Part shown: piece after piece, positions 1-9,255 of the stretch | Numbering within the stretch: the stretch's first letter is position 1 | Layout: each line of letters starts with the position of its first letter | NCBI GenBank assembly: GCA_020860805.1 | Contig: JAJBTP010000597.1 | Span: forward strand, 1 to 13,917 | Length of the DNA stretch: 13,917 nucleotides | Direction of reading: 5' to 3' | Origin: Tannerellaceae bacterium | GTDB taxonomy: Bacteria > Bacteroidota > Bacteroidia > Bacteroidales > Tannerellaceae | Made by a program: the position numbers and the translations under genes | Notes under the pieces: generated by a model | What the model was told of the DNA's origin: nothing | Seen by the model: the letters and a program-made list of their open reading frames with translations, nothing else | Database searches by the model: none

Positions 1-15
1 ATAACCAAAGTGTAA

Positions 16-2043
16 TTAATTATAATAAGTCCATCCGGGATTCTGTGTCAATTTTCTGTTTCTTTTTAATTCAGAATGAGAGATAGGCCACAGGTACATT
101 TTGTCTGTAAACACAGTAGGTAGGGATGGAACAACTGTTGGTATATGGAATAACTCTGCCTGTTTTTCTGTCATTGTCATGTTACAACCCCATACCGGCA
201 TCGTTTCTTCTTTTTCAGCATCTTTCCAGCGTCTCAGGTCATAATACCGGTGTGTCTCTGCAAACAGTTCAATCTGACGTTCCCGTTTCAGCACTTTCCG
301 GAATTCATCTTTATTCGCATATATTGCCGGTTTAAAATCCGGTAAACCTGCACGAAAACGAATACGCTTCATAGAGTCACTCATTTTTGCTACATCCCGG
401 CTTACAGTAATACTTCCTTTCCCTGTATAATCAGGAAAGGTATAAGAACCGGTTAATTCATTCAGTGCTTCTGCATGGATTAAAAGAATCTCTGCATACC
501 GTATATCAATATCCGGTTTTGCCTCTCCGGTAAATCCCTGGCTACTATTAAAGTAATCACGTGGATGATAGAATTTTTTTAACCCCTATTCCTGTACGTA
601 AATAGAAACCCGGAGCAGAGGATAATCTGCCGTCCTGACCACCTCTGTAATAAAATACCTGTTTATTCCGCAGATTCTCATTCTCCGGTGCATTTTCATA
701 TTCCCAAACACTTCCGTTGTAAGCAATAGATGCATAAAAACGGGGTTCCCGGTCAGCATATTCCAGAGATACTCCTTCATGTAATGGACGATGATCCTCT
801 GAATTCTCTGTAAATTTATAATCCGGTCTATCTATCCGGGGATCTTCTTTTCCATAGGCATAGAAATCGTCTCCATTATTCATGTAGTATGTATTGGTAT
901 GTTTTAAGGTCACGCCATGCGTATTCCATCCGTTCATCGAACGGGGTACCTGATGTAACACCATAGTTTTGATATCTTCCGTATTGGTATTTAATCCTCT
1001 GGAGAAGATTAATTCTTCATTATTATATACAGACAAGGCACCGTTGAATACCTGACGGTACGATTCAAAAGGATCAATGTTCTTCCAACCGTTTGGATAG
1101 TCTTCCCGTGAATAGATCTCGTGAGGAGGAGGCGTAATCGTTTTAGGATGTGAAGCACTTTCGTCAGTCTCCCTTACAGGAACTGTATGAAGTCTATATT
1201 TGTCTAAATCAATGACTTCCTGAGCTGCAGCGGCCGCTTTAGCCCATAGTTCTTCTTTGTACTCCAAATTTAATAAAGGTTTTCCTGTATCATCGACCAA
1301 CTTTAATGCCCAGGCATCTTTGTTCCCGTTGAATAGTGGACTGGCTGCATACAGATAGGCTCTGGCTCTGACCGCTAAAGCTGCACCCCGGGTCGGACGG
1401 GCTACTTCCCGGCTATTAGGCATGTCTACAGGAAGGTCCTGAGCGGCTAATGCCATTTCGCTGGCAATAAATTCTGCGCATTCCTCATAGGTACTTCTGG
1501 CTACAGCCAAATCATCGTATTCCATTGTATAATCCAGGCCTTCATCCGGTAAAATAGGGACAGGGCCGTATTTGCGCAGTAGCAGCCAATAGTAGTAAGC
1601 CCGTAGGAATCGTGCCTGTGCTTTATTATATTTGATTTCATCAGCAGACATTTCCTGGTTGCGATCGATGTTGTGTATAAAGGCAGATGCATCCCGGATT
1701 CCTATGTAACAGTTTCCCCAGCTACCTTGTACGGAACCTTCATCGTAATCTCCCCGTTTAAACCATTCGTATCCGTTATCCCGGTCGCCATAATATACAT
1801 ATCATCTGCCAGGAAGTTAAAGGGTTGGTGACCTTTACTGGCTACGATAACGTTTTCTCCGGTTTCAAGTTTGGCATATACATTGGCCAGCCATTGTTCA
1901 GAGTACTTCCTTTTCATAAACAGGGAGTCAACACTTAGTTCATCTTTAAAAATATAGTCATAATTGAGATAATCGGAACAGGATGAAAAACTGATAAACA
2001 GTGCTATTCCTATTATCGTCCATATATAGATAACTTTTTTCAT
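16..2043 (-). CDS. SusD/RagB-family outer-membrane glycan-binding lipoprotein, two frameshifts
   Basis: This is the surface lipoprotein partner of SusC: it binds oligosaccharides at the cell surface and acts as the lid of the SusC transporter. The start at 2043 gives a lipoprotein signal peptide (MKKVIYIW then FSFSSCSDY, lipidated Cys at about residue 22). Typical SusD signatures follow: QGSWGNCYIGIRDAS, the TPR-like KAQARFLRAYYYWLLLRKYGPVP, the GFYLRTGIGVKKFY region, DIRYAEILLIHAEALNE, and the C-terminal RERQIELFAETHRYYDLRRW. The reading frame breaks twice. One break is near 1788-1800, just after DDMY, where a shifted frame gives YGDRDNGYEWFKRGDYDEGS. The other is at a T7 run (574-580), where removing one base restores KKFYHPRDYF. 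Corrected length is about 675 residues, normal to long for the family. It starts 21 nt after the SusC stop, so the two are co-transcribed. The family is certain. Whether the gene is intact in the organism is not, because the breaks may be sequencing errors. Confidence 0.93.
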
Positions 2044-2064
2044 ACGAGTAAAAAATTAATAGGT

Positions 2065-5000
2065 TTAGAAACCAAATGTTAATCCAATGGTATACGTTTT
2101 AGGTAAAGGGTATTTTTCTCCGGTATTTGTATCCAATTCCGGATCCCACAGTTTCAAACTATCCCATAACGCCAGGTTATTACCCAGGAAGAAAATCCGG
2201 GCATTTGATATACCGGCTTTAGCCAGAATTTTTTTAGACAATGTGTATCCGATTTCCAATGTTTTCAAACGGACATATTTACTGTCACATAACCAGAAAG
2301 TTGAAGCCCGGTTATTATTGTCATTATTCCCATAGGTTAATCGTGGGTATTTAGCATCTGTCCGTTCCGTATCTGTTGTTCCGGAAATGTCTCTGGATAT
2401 CCAACGATTGGCCGGATCGGCAGCTTCTGCGAAAATATTACCCCAGTCTCTTTCTTTAAAGGCCATTACGCTGAATCCTTCAATCATTTTAGAACTTTTA
2501 CCGGCTCCCTGGAAATGTATGTTAAAGTCTATTCCTTTCCACAGAGCAGAAAATCCCATACCATAAATCAGATTCGGTATAGCAGTAGAACCAATGGCAA
2601 CTTTATCTTTGTCATCAATAATCCCATCTCCATTGACATCTTTATATTTGATATCCCCTGGCATATAATCTCCAAAATCCTGTTTAGGACTGTTACGGAT
2701 ATCATCATAATCTTCAAATAATCCCAGTGCGATTAATCCTTTTACCTGTTCATAACGGTATCCTTTAGTCATTTGATAAGCTAACGAGTTACTCTCTTCA
2801 TCAAATTCCAATACTTCATTTTTTTGCGTACGTTACATTTCCTCTCAGGGTTACCTGAACCTCGCCAAAATTTTGGGTAAATCCAAAGTTTCCGTCAATT
2901 CCTTTACTTTCCATTTTCCCTACATTTGCCCAGGGCTCTTCATTTTTCGCAACATATACTCCAGTCATTTGAGATAGGTTTTTCCGTTGCATAAATATAT
3001 CTTCCCGGGTATCTTTAAATATATCTACTGTCAAAGTGAAGGCGCTATTCAGAATATCCAGGTCGAAACCAAGATTGTGTTTTTTGCGATTTCCCAGGTT
3101 AAGGTATTATCTGTAACCCTTGTATAATGACGAATATATCTGAAATATTCTTCTACTTTGGCATCAGAAAAGATATATTTGGAAGTTTCATGTTTATCAT
3201 CGTCTTTATCCGCTTCTTCTTTAGTAATAACACTACTGATCATGGAACGGAAGGGGAAACGCTGGTCAATTTTATCATTTCCTACAACTCCATATGAGTA
3301 GCGGATTTTTGCAATAGTCAACCAGGGTAAAAGGTTTCTGATAAAACCTTCTTCCGCAATATTCCAGGCAGCAGAGAAGGCCGGGAAGAAGCCGAATTGA
3401 TAACCCGGTTTAAAGGTTTCAGAGCCTGTATAACCGAAGTTAAATTCAAAGAGATAACGGTCTATAAATCCATACGTAGCCCGTCCGGATACTCCTAAAT
3501 TCCGGTTGGGAATTCCTTTGATAATATCTTCACCGAGGTCAACTGTTGTCCTTCTTTCGCTTTGAAGGAATTTGACCAACCCGCCTATTCTATGTTTTTG
3601 ATTAAAAAGACGGTTATAATGTAATTCAGCTTCCAGGTTAAAATATCGTTCACCTCCTCCACTGGATTCCTGTTTTAAAAAACCTCTGTCGGAAATACGT
3701 TCAAAAACCAAATCACCATTCAGGTCTCTACGGCGTTCAGCCCGGTATTGTTCCGGCCATTTCAATCTTTTTATTTCATTGACATTTTTATTATCTAACC
3801 CAAAACGGCCTTCAAACCGTAAGCCTTCTGTAATAAAATTCAGATCCTGTTTCAGATTCAGATTGATTTGAGATACATTCTCCCAGTTTTCCACAAATCC
3901 GGTTTGAGTAGATAATACCCAAGGATTTGTTTTGTTTCCTGTACCATAGGCCGGTGTTAATCCATTGGAGTACATAACCGGTACGGAAATCGGATTTTGT
4001 CCTATCACTGAATGCCAGATATCACCTGCCAGGCCGGGTTTATTCTGCTTTTGCAGGTGGCCTGCTACTCCTATACTGATAAGGGTTGTAGGTGTAAGGT
4101 CCATATCAAAATTGGTCCTATAGTTCCACCGGCTCATATTAGCATTCGTATTGTAATCCTTCATAGTTTTGTCGGTTTTGTACATACCTCCTTCTTCTAT
4201 ATAGCTACCGGATACGAAGTAACGGGCAGTTGTACCTCCACCGTCAAAGTTAACAGATGCCCGGTAGGTGCTGGCTCCGTCCCGTAGTAACATATCCATC
4301 CAGTCTACGTCCGGATACAGGTCCGGGTCTAACTGATGCCGGATAATATTGATTTCTTCAGGAGTGTAAAGTGCTTCATTATTACGGGTTACCAGGGCTT
4401 CATTTACCATTTGTGCATAGGTAACTCCATCTGCAAATTTGGGGGTACGGGTGCGGGTACTATATCCATATTCTACCTTTGAATTGATATTGATTTTACC
4501 GGCCTGTCCTCTTTTGGTGGTTACGAGGACTACTCCATTAGCACCTCTGGAACCATAGATAGCTGTAGCAGAGGCATCTTTTAAGATAGAGAAAGACTCA
4601 ATATCTTCAATATTGATTTCATTGAAGTCCCGTTCGAAACCATCTACCAGCACCAGGGCTCCCTGATTAGCTCCAAAAGTAGAAATACCACGAATCCAGA
4701 ATTCAGATTTATTTTCTCCTGGTTGTCCGGAAGCCTGCCGTGCGATGATCCCAGCCACATTCCCAACCAGACTGTTACTCAGATTGGAGGAAGGAACATT
4801 TAGTTTTTTATGTCGACAGTTGTGATAGCCCCTGTACTGGATACTTTCCGTTGGGCACCGGCTGCTGTAATAACGATTTCGTCCAACACATTATCACTTT
4901 TCATGACTACATGGAGTACCTTTTTATCAGCGATATTGATTTCCTGCCGTTCATATCCGATATAAGTAAAGATTAAAGTGCTGTAAGGAACTACTTTAAT

Positions 5001-5189
5001 AGAAAAGTTCCCGTCCAGGTCTGTAATTGTACCTGTGTTAACCTGGTCTTTTACGGCTATATTAACTCCTATCAGAGGTTCATTTTCAGTGTCGAGTACC
5101 GTGCCGGTTACTGTTATTACTTCCTGTGCCTGTAATGTAAATGAACATACCAGACATAGAAGTATGAGTATATTGATTTGTTTTTTCAT
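2065..5189 (-). CDS. SusC/RagA-family TonB-dependent outer-membrane transporter, three frameshifts
   Basis: This beta-barrel importer moves oligosaccharides into the periplasm using TonB energy, paired with the SusD encoded next. A signal peptide (residues 1 to about 21) leads into a carboxypeptidase-regulatory-like beta-sandwich (VTGTVLDTENEPLIGVNIAV, about 26-105), a TonB-box-like stretch (VLDEIVITAAG) and the SusC plug domain (IRGISTFGANQGALVLVDGF, then SILKDASATAIYGSRGANGV). The barrel follows and ends in the usual YPLPKTYTIGLTFGF with a terminal Phe. There is no N-terminal STN signalling domain, so control by a trans-envelope sigma/anti-sigma pair is unlikely. The frame breaks at three runs: T6 at 4804-4809 and T6 at 3080-3085, each needing one more base, and T7 at 2819-2825, needing one fewer. 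Correcting them gives DIKKLNVPSSNLSNSLVGN, EIAKKHNLGFDLDI and AKNEVLEFDEE respectively, and a normal 1041-residue protein. The gene begins 7 nt after the upstream NHL gene's stop. Confidence 0.95.
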
Positions 5190-5196
5190 AAAATTA

Positions 5197-6583
5197 TTAT
5201 TTAGGCATCGTTATTTTGCGCAATCGTCTGTTTTCATTGTCTGCAACATAAAATACTTTGTTTTCAGCATCATACGCTAATCCCTGAGGTTTGTTAAATT
5301 GCGCATCCCGTATAGCTCCATCGGTCATACCCGCATTTGTGGGCCTCCCTGCAAATGTGCTGACAATTCCTTCCGGTGTAATTTTCCGGATGCAATGATT
5401 CTCAGAGTCAGTAATATAAAAGTTACCGTCTTCATCAAAAACGCCCTGGTAAGGTCTGCGGAAACGGGCATTGGTAGATACTCCGTCAGTATATCCATCT
5501 TTTGTAGGACTACCGGCAAAGATGACCGGTGGCTCTAATTTTTTTCTTCCCAGTTATAATAGGACTTTAAAATATAATGCCTGTTAATTACTACTAAGTA
5601 TGCATAATCGCCACTGGGGTGGAAGCGAATATTAAATTCCCAATCTTTATCCTGTATTTTGAAAAGTTCCTCTGAATTCTCTTTGGCACTCATAGGATCA
5701 GAAAATCCACTCCATTTGAAGATCTGCCCTTGTTCATAACTGCCAAAAAAGTAAGATCCGTCTACCGGGTGAATTGCCCCTCCATTACAAAAGCGACTGT
5801 TAATAATACGTTTCCATTCTTTAAACCCATCAGCAGCTGATAATTCGATTGTACCTGCTCCCTGCCATTGGTCATTATCATCATCATTGGTAATATACAT
5901 TTTGCTCCAGTCATTAGTAAAGGAAAGAGTACGAACCCGGTCAATACCATTACTTACTGTAAATTTAGTATCTACATAGGTTAGGTCTTTATCAATAAAC
6001 CGCATACCACCGCCTTCTTCCAGAATATATAAATTCTTATCCTGGTCAAATTCAATCCAGTTTATATTTCCAAACTGGGCTTCGTTAATAACTCCATCTC
6101 TTGAGAAAGATTCGTTCCGTTCATCTTTATAACCGGCAATTGTCGAAACAAAAGGAGTGATTACATATTTGAATTTTTCTGTGGTAAATTCTTCCTTTTC
6201 TTTCCCTTCCACTCCGATTCTGATAAGAATAGGATGGCCTTCATCTGTATCATTTAAAGGTTCGGTAAGGGTTTCATATAACCGGGTGCCGTCACATCCT
6301 ACAGTTGGAAGAGTTTGACCTTCGATACTTACATGAATAATAGAGAGATCGCTCCCAAAATTGGAGCCTTCAATTAAAATAGGAGTTCCAACCCCACCTT
6401 CTTTAGGAGAGAATTTGGTTACAACAATAGGTTGTGAAGGGTCATGGACTGCATTGTGTGGATTCGTAATACCCTCAAGGGTTACTTTTCCATCTCCACA
6501 ACCAACAAAAAACAGGGTAACAAAACATAACAAAAATGTTATGGGTGCCCTACAGCTGGTCTTACTAATTACTCTTTTTTCAT
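5197..6583 (-). CDS. IPT/TIG and NHL-repeat lipoprotein of the PUL (probable surface glycan-binding protein), two frameshifts
   Basis: This is a secreted lipoprotein of the type often found beside SusC/SusD; a role as an accessory surface glycan-binding protein is inferred from family and position. With the start at 6583 and one base restored in a T6 run (6575-6580), it begins MKKRVISKTS and has a lipobox ending FFVGC (Cys about 29). An IPT/TIG immunoglobulin-like domain follows at about 47-135 (FSPKEGGVGTPILIEGSNFG). A beta-propeller built of NHL-type repeats then fills about 145-460, for example FGNINWIEFDQDKNLYILEE and RPYQGVFDEDGNFYITDSEN, ending with a canonical last blade (KPQGLAYDAENKVFYVADNE). 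The second break is the T7 run at 5539-5545: adding one base turns the premature stop after NWEEKN into EEKKLEPPVIFAGSPTKDG and carries the frame to the stop at 5197. Corrected length is 462 residues. Without correction, only an internal 332-residue open frame remains. No catalytic residues are recognised. Confidence 0.87.
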
Positions 6584-6636
6584 AAAATGTTTGTTTAGTA
6601 ATTGAAAATTAAAAGGTTAATATTACAAAGTGTCTG

Positions 6637-9150
6637 TTACTTTTTTTCCTGTACTTTATCCATTAGCAGTTTCATATAATAGCCACCTACTACGGAGCGC
6701 GCCTTGAAATTCATCATATGCCCTTCGTGAGCATCATGCCAGTCGCTGATAGGTACCCGTGAATGGGTTTCGTTGGCATATTTATAAATTGGTGTAATGA
6801 ATTTTTTGAAGGTAGGCAGGTCATTTGACAGACAGGCAGTCCATAATACCCAGTCGGATTTGGTATAGTCTTTCCGGGAGTCTAATGGTAGACCGTACTT
6901 ATTCTGACGGTTCAGATAAGAGTTTATTTCAGTCTCTTTTATTTGGGTTGGGAAGATATTCAGGTTAAAAACTTTATCCCATACCATATTATATTTCTGG
7001 CTCCAGGTACCACTTTTATCGAACGCCAAACGATAATGATCTCCGTCATTCGCCATCCTCTCCCATTCAATGGCTAACTGCCGGGCTGTTTCAATATAAC
7101 GGCGTGCTGTATTTTCTTTTCCCAGCATTCGTGCCATTTCTCCGTAACCGGCAATCGCTACAATTGCTTTCATAGAAAGATTGGCGTTGTGTGCCAGGTG
7201 TCCGGCGAAGTCATCCGTACAAAGTTGATTATGGGGGTCCAGTCCATTTTCAATCAGGTAATTTGCCCAGGTAGAAAGTGTTTCCCAGTGTTTGGCTGCA
7301 TACGCTGCATTTCCTTCTACCAATGAAATGGCAGTGGCAAGTATGACCATATTTCCGGCTTCTTCTACCGGCATATCTTCGCCATATAACTGCCCGTTGG
7401 CTATCGGATAGGTTCCTAAGTCGTGTGCCGGATAAGGCTTATTCCAACGTCCGCTTTCACTGTAGTAAAAAATAGGAGTCATCATTCCTTTCACTAAGTC
7501 CGGATTATAAATGAGGAATAAGGGCGCAGAAGGATACGTAATATCTACCGTATTAATGCAACCATTACTGTGATTTTCTTTGGATAGGAATAGTACGTTT
7601 CCGTTTTTGTCTGTAATTAATTTATGGGCACTAATTGCCTGGCGGTAGGTAAGGGCACATAATTCTGCATATTCTTTTCCTCCGGCCCGGACGGCATCGT
7701 CCATTAATTGGTTATCAAATTCACGGCAACGATTCATCAGGGAAGGATATATAGCCTGGTATTTTTCAAAAGCATCAAAAATAGAAACCTGTCCATCGTG
7801 TTTCCAGTAAGCCGGGCGGCGTTCATAGAAATATTCGATAGCCTGTACATCATCATATCCTACCATCAGAAAACCATCTTTTCCGGTACTTCTTACCTGC
7901 CCCAGGTTTTCGGTATAAGCAAGTGCCGGCATTTCCTCTAACTGGCGGCTGATGTAGTTTTGTGCAGCAGGTAGCAATTTACCTGTAGTAATAAATTCCT
8001 GCTTCATATCATAATAATTGCCTATGCTTAGTGATTTAGCCGGGCTGGTAGGGGCTGCCAGATAAAGATATCCCCAGTCAATACGTACACCGTCTCCTAT
8101 GCGAACTGTATAGGGTTGGTCGATGGTTCCGGATTGGATATAACTGATACCATTCTTTTGTAATGTAGAGGATACAGTCGGTTGAGTCGGTTCATGTACA
8201 GCCAGCTGAGGAGTCGTCTCTATATAAACCTGTACATCGTGTTGTTTTTTGTCTAATGAACGAACCCGGTAAGAGATATAATTGATAGGAGTAGCAACCA
8301 GATCAATATCTTCCATTAAAAGAGGAGCGGTGAATACTAAATCCAGTTCAACCGGGCCGCAAACAAATGTGTAAAATGTTTGGGTAGGAAGTACATTTGC
8401 CGTTTTCTGAACAGCTACCTCTTTAAAGTTCGAAGGGAGTTTATTTTCCAGATATAATCCGAAATCAACATAGGCGTCGCCCACTTTATTATGGCAGTGT
8501 GCTGCAATCATGTTTTTACCCTGACGGAGTTTTTTCTTTGTTGCATCCGAAAGTTCGATAGTTACATCATTGGCCCAGCTATAGTCAGTGGCAACTAATT
8601 GTTCGCCATTGAGGTATAATTCGAAGATATCGTCATGAGAATATCGTAAATAAATTGTTTCTTTTGATAAATCCTGTGTTATATCGAATTCCCGGCGTAT
8701 CCAGATATCTTTCGTGTTCCACTCTGTACTGATACGTGGCATTTGTGACGTACCGAAAGCCGCTTTACCTTTTTTCCATGTAGAATCATTAAATTCATTC
8801 TTTTCCCATCCTGTGGATGGTTGTTCCATGGTATAAACTCCTTCCCAGCGTTCAGTATCCGACATCGGAAGTATAGCTGTCAGATTAAGTTTATCTTTTC
8901 CCATGAAACGGTACACTTTTCCATCTACGCGTAAGGCTCCGATAAGCGGATGCTCTGCTGCGGTCCAATGTTCGGTGTTTCCTTCGGTCAGTGTATTATA
9001 GGGTGACCAAATGGAGAAATAAGTGTCTGATGTAATCAAGGGTACGGAAGGCGATCGAAGATCAGTCTCCCGGCTTGCTTTAAATAAATCAGTTGCCTGC
9101 ATTGAAAATGCCAGACAAACTGATAGTACAGAAATAATTAATCTTTTCAT
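6637..9150 (-). CDS. DUF4964/DUF5127/DUF4965-family secreted protein (glutaminase A-like), exact activity unknown
   Basis: This intact 837-residue secreted protein belongs to the family usually annotated 'glutaminase' by similarity to fungal GtaA. Its presence in PULs suggests a carbohydrate-related role, but no activity can be read from the sequence. A signal peptide (residues 1-19, cleaved near MQA) is followed by the N-terminal domain (PLITSDTYFSIWSP and HPLIGALRVDG, about 34-85). A galactose-binding-like jelly roll is inserted at about 100-235 (FNDSTWKKGKAAFG, IRREFDI, LYLNGEQL). A beta-sandwich region lies at about 240-440, and an alpha/alpha-barrel-like domain at about 465-830 carries the family motifs NGCINTVDITYPSAPLFL (529-546), HDLGTYP (576-582), PVEEAGNM (594-601), CTDDFAGHLAHNANLSMKAI (644-663) and WVLWTACLS (767-775). 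It sits fourth from the left end of the operon, 53 nt upstream of the NHL gene. A second member of the family starts at 13673 on the other strand. Confidence 0.93.
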   Translation of the reverse strand: MKRLIISVLSVCLAFSMQATDLFKASRETDLRSPSVPLITSDTYFSIWSPYNTLTEGNTEHWTAAEHPLIGALRVDGKVYRFMGKDKLNLTAILPMSDTERWEGVYTMEQPSTGWEKNEFNDSTWKKGKAAFGTSQMPRISTEWNTKDIWIRREFDITQDLSKETIYLRYSHDDIFELYLNGEQLVATDYSWANDVTIELSDATKKKLRQGKNMIAAHCHNKVGDAYVDFGLYLENKLPSNFKEVAVQKTANVLPTQTFYTFVCGPVELDLVFTAPLLMEDIDLVATPINYISYRVRSLDKKQHDVQVYIETTPQLAVHEPTQPTVSSTLQKNGISYIQSGTIDQPYTVRIGDGVRIDWGYLYLAAPTSPAKSLSIGNYYDMKQEFITTGKLLPAAQNYISRQLEEMPALAYTENLGQVRSTGKDGFLMVGYDDVQAIEYFYERRPAYWKHDGQVSIFDAFEKYQAIYPSLMNRCREFDNQLMDDAVRAGGKEYAELCALTYRQAISAHKLITDKNGNVLFLSKENHSNGCINTVDITYPSAPLFLIYNPDLVKGMMTPIFYYSESGRWNKPYPAHDLGTYPIANGQLYGEDMPVEEAGNMVILATAISLVEGNAAYAAKHWETLSTWANYLIENGLDPHNQLCTDDFAGHLAHNANLSMKAIVAIAGYGEMARMLGKENTARRYIETARQLAIEWERMANDGDHYRLAFDKSGTWSQKYNMVWDKVFNLNIFPTQIKETEINSYLNRQNKYGLPLDSRKDYTKSDWVLWTACLSNDLPTFKKFITPIYKYANETHSRVPISDWHDAHEGHMMNFKARSVVGGYYMKLLMDKVQEKK

Positions 9151-9255
9151 CCTACTTTTACTTAGTCATTATTTATTTTTTCATAGATAACCTTCAACAA
9201 TCTTTTGCCCATACTAATACCAGTGCTAGCAATCTATTTTACCTTTAAAAACTTT

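Noticed and set aside
126..335. Several plus-strand open frames of 60-107 codons antisense to the SusD, SusC, GH2 and GH43 genes.
   Set aside because: They lie opposite clearly conserved coding sequence, show no recognisable domains, and are shadows of those genes.
9162..9212. A 16-codon minus-strand open frame (MGKRLLKVIYEKINND) in the gap between GH2 and the DUF4965 gene.
   Set aside because: It is very short, has no ribosome-binding or conservation evidence, and is expected by chance in AT-rich spacer DNA.
9151..9255. Intrinsic terminator between GH2 and the DUF4965 gene (AAAAAGTTTTT-like stretch after the GH2 stop).
   Set aside because: The pairing is only A/T with no GC-rich stem, so it does not form a credible terminator, and the genes appear co-transcribed.
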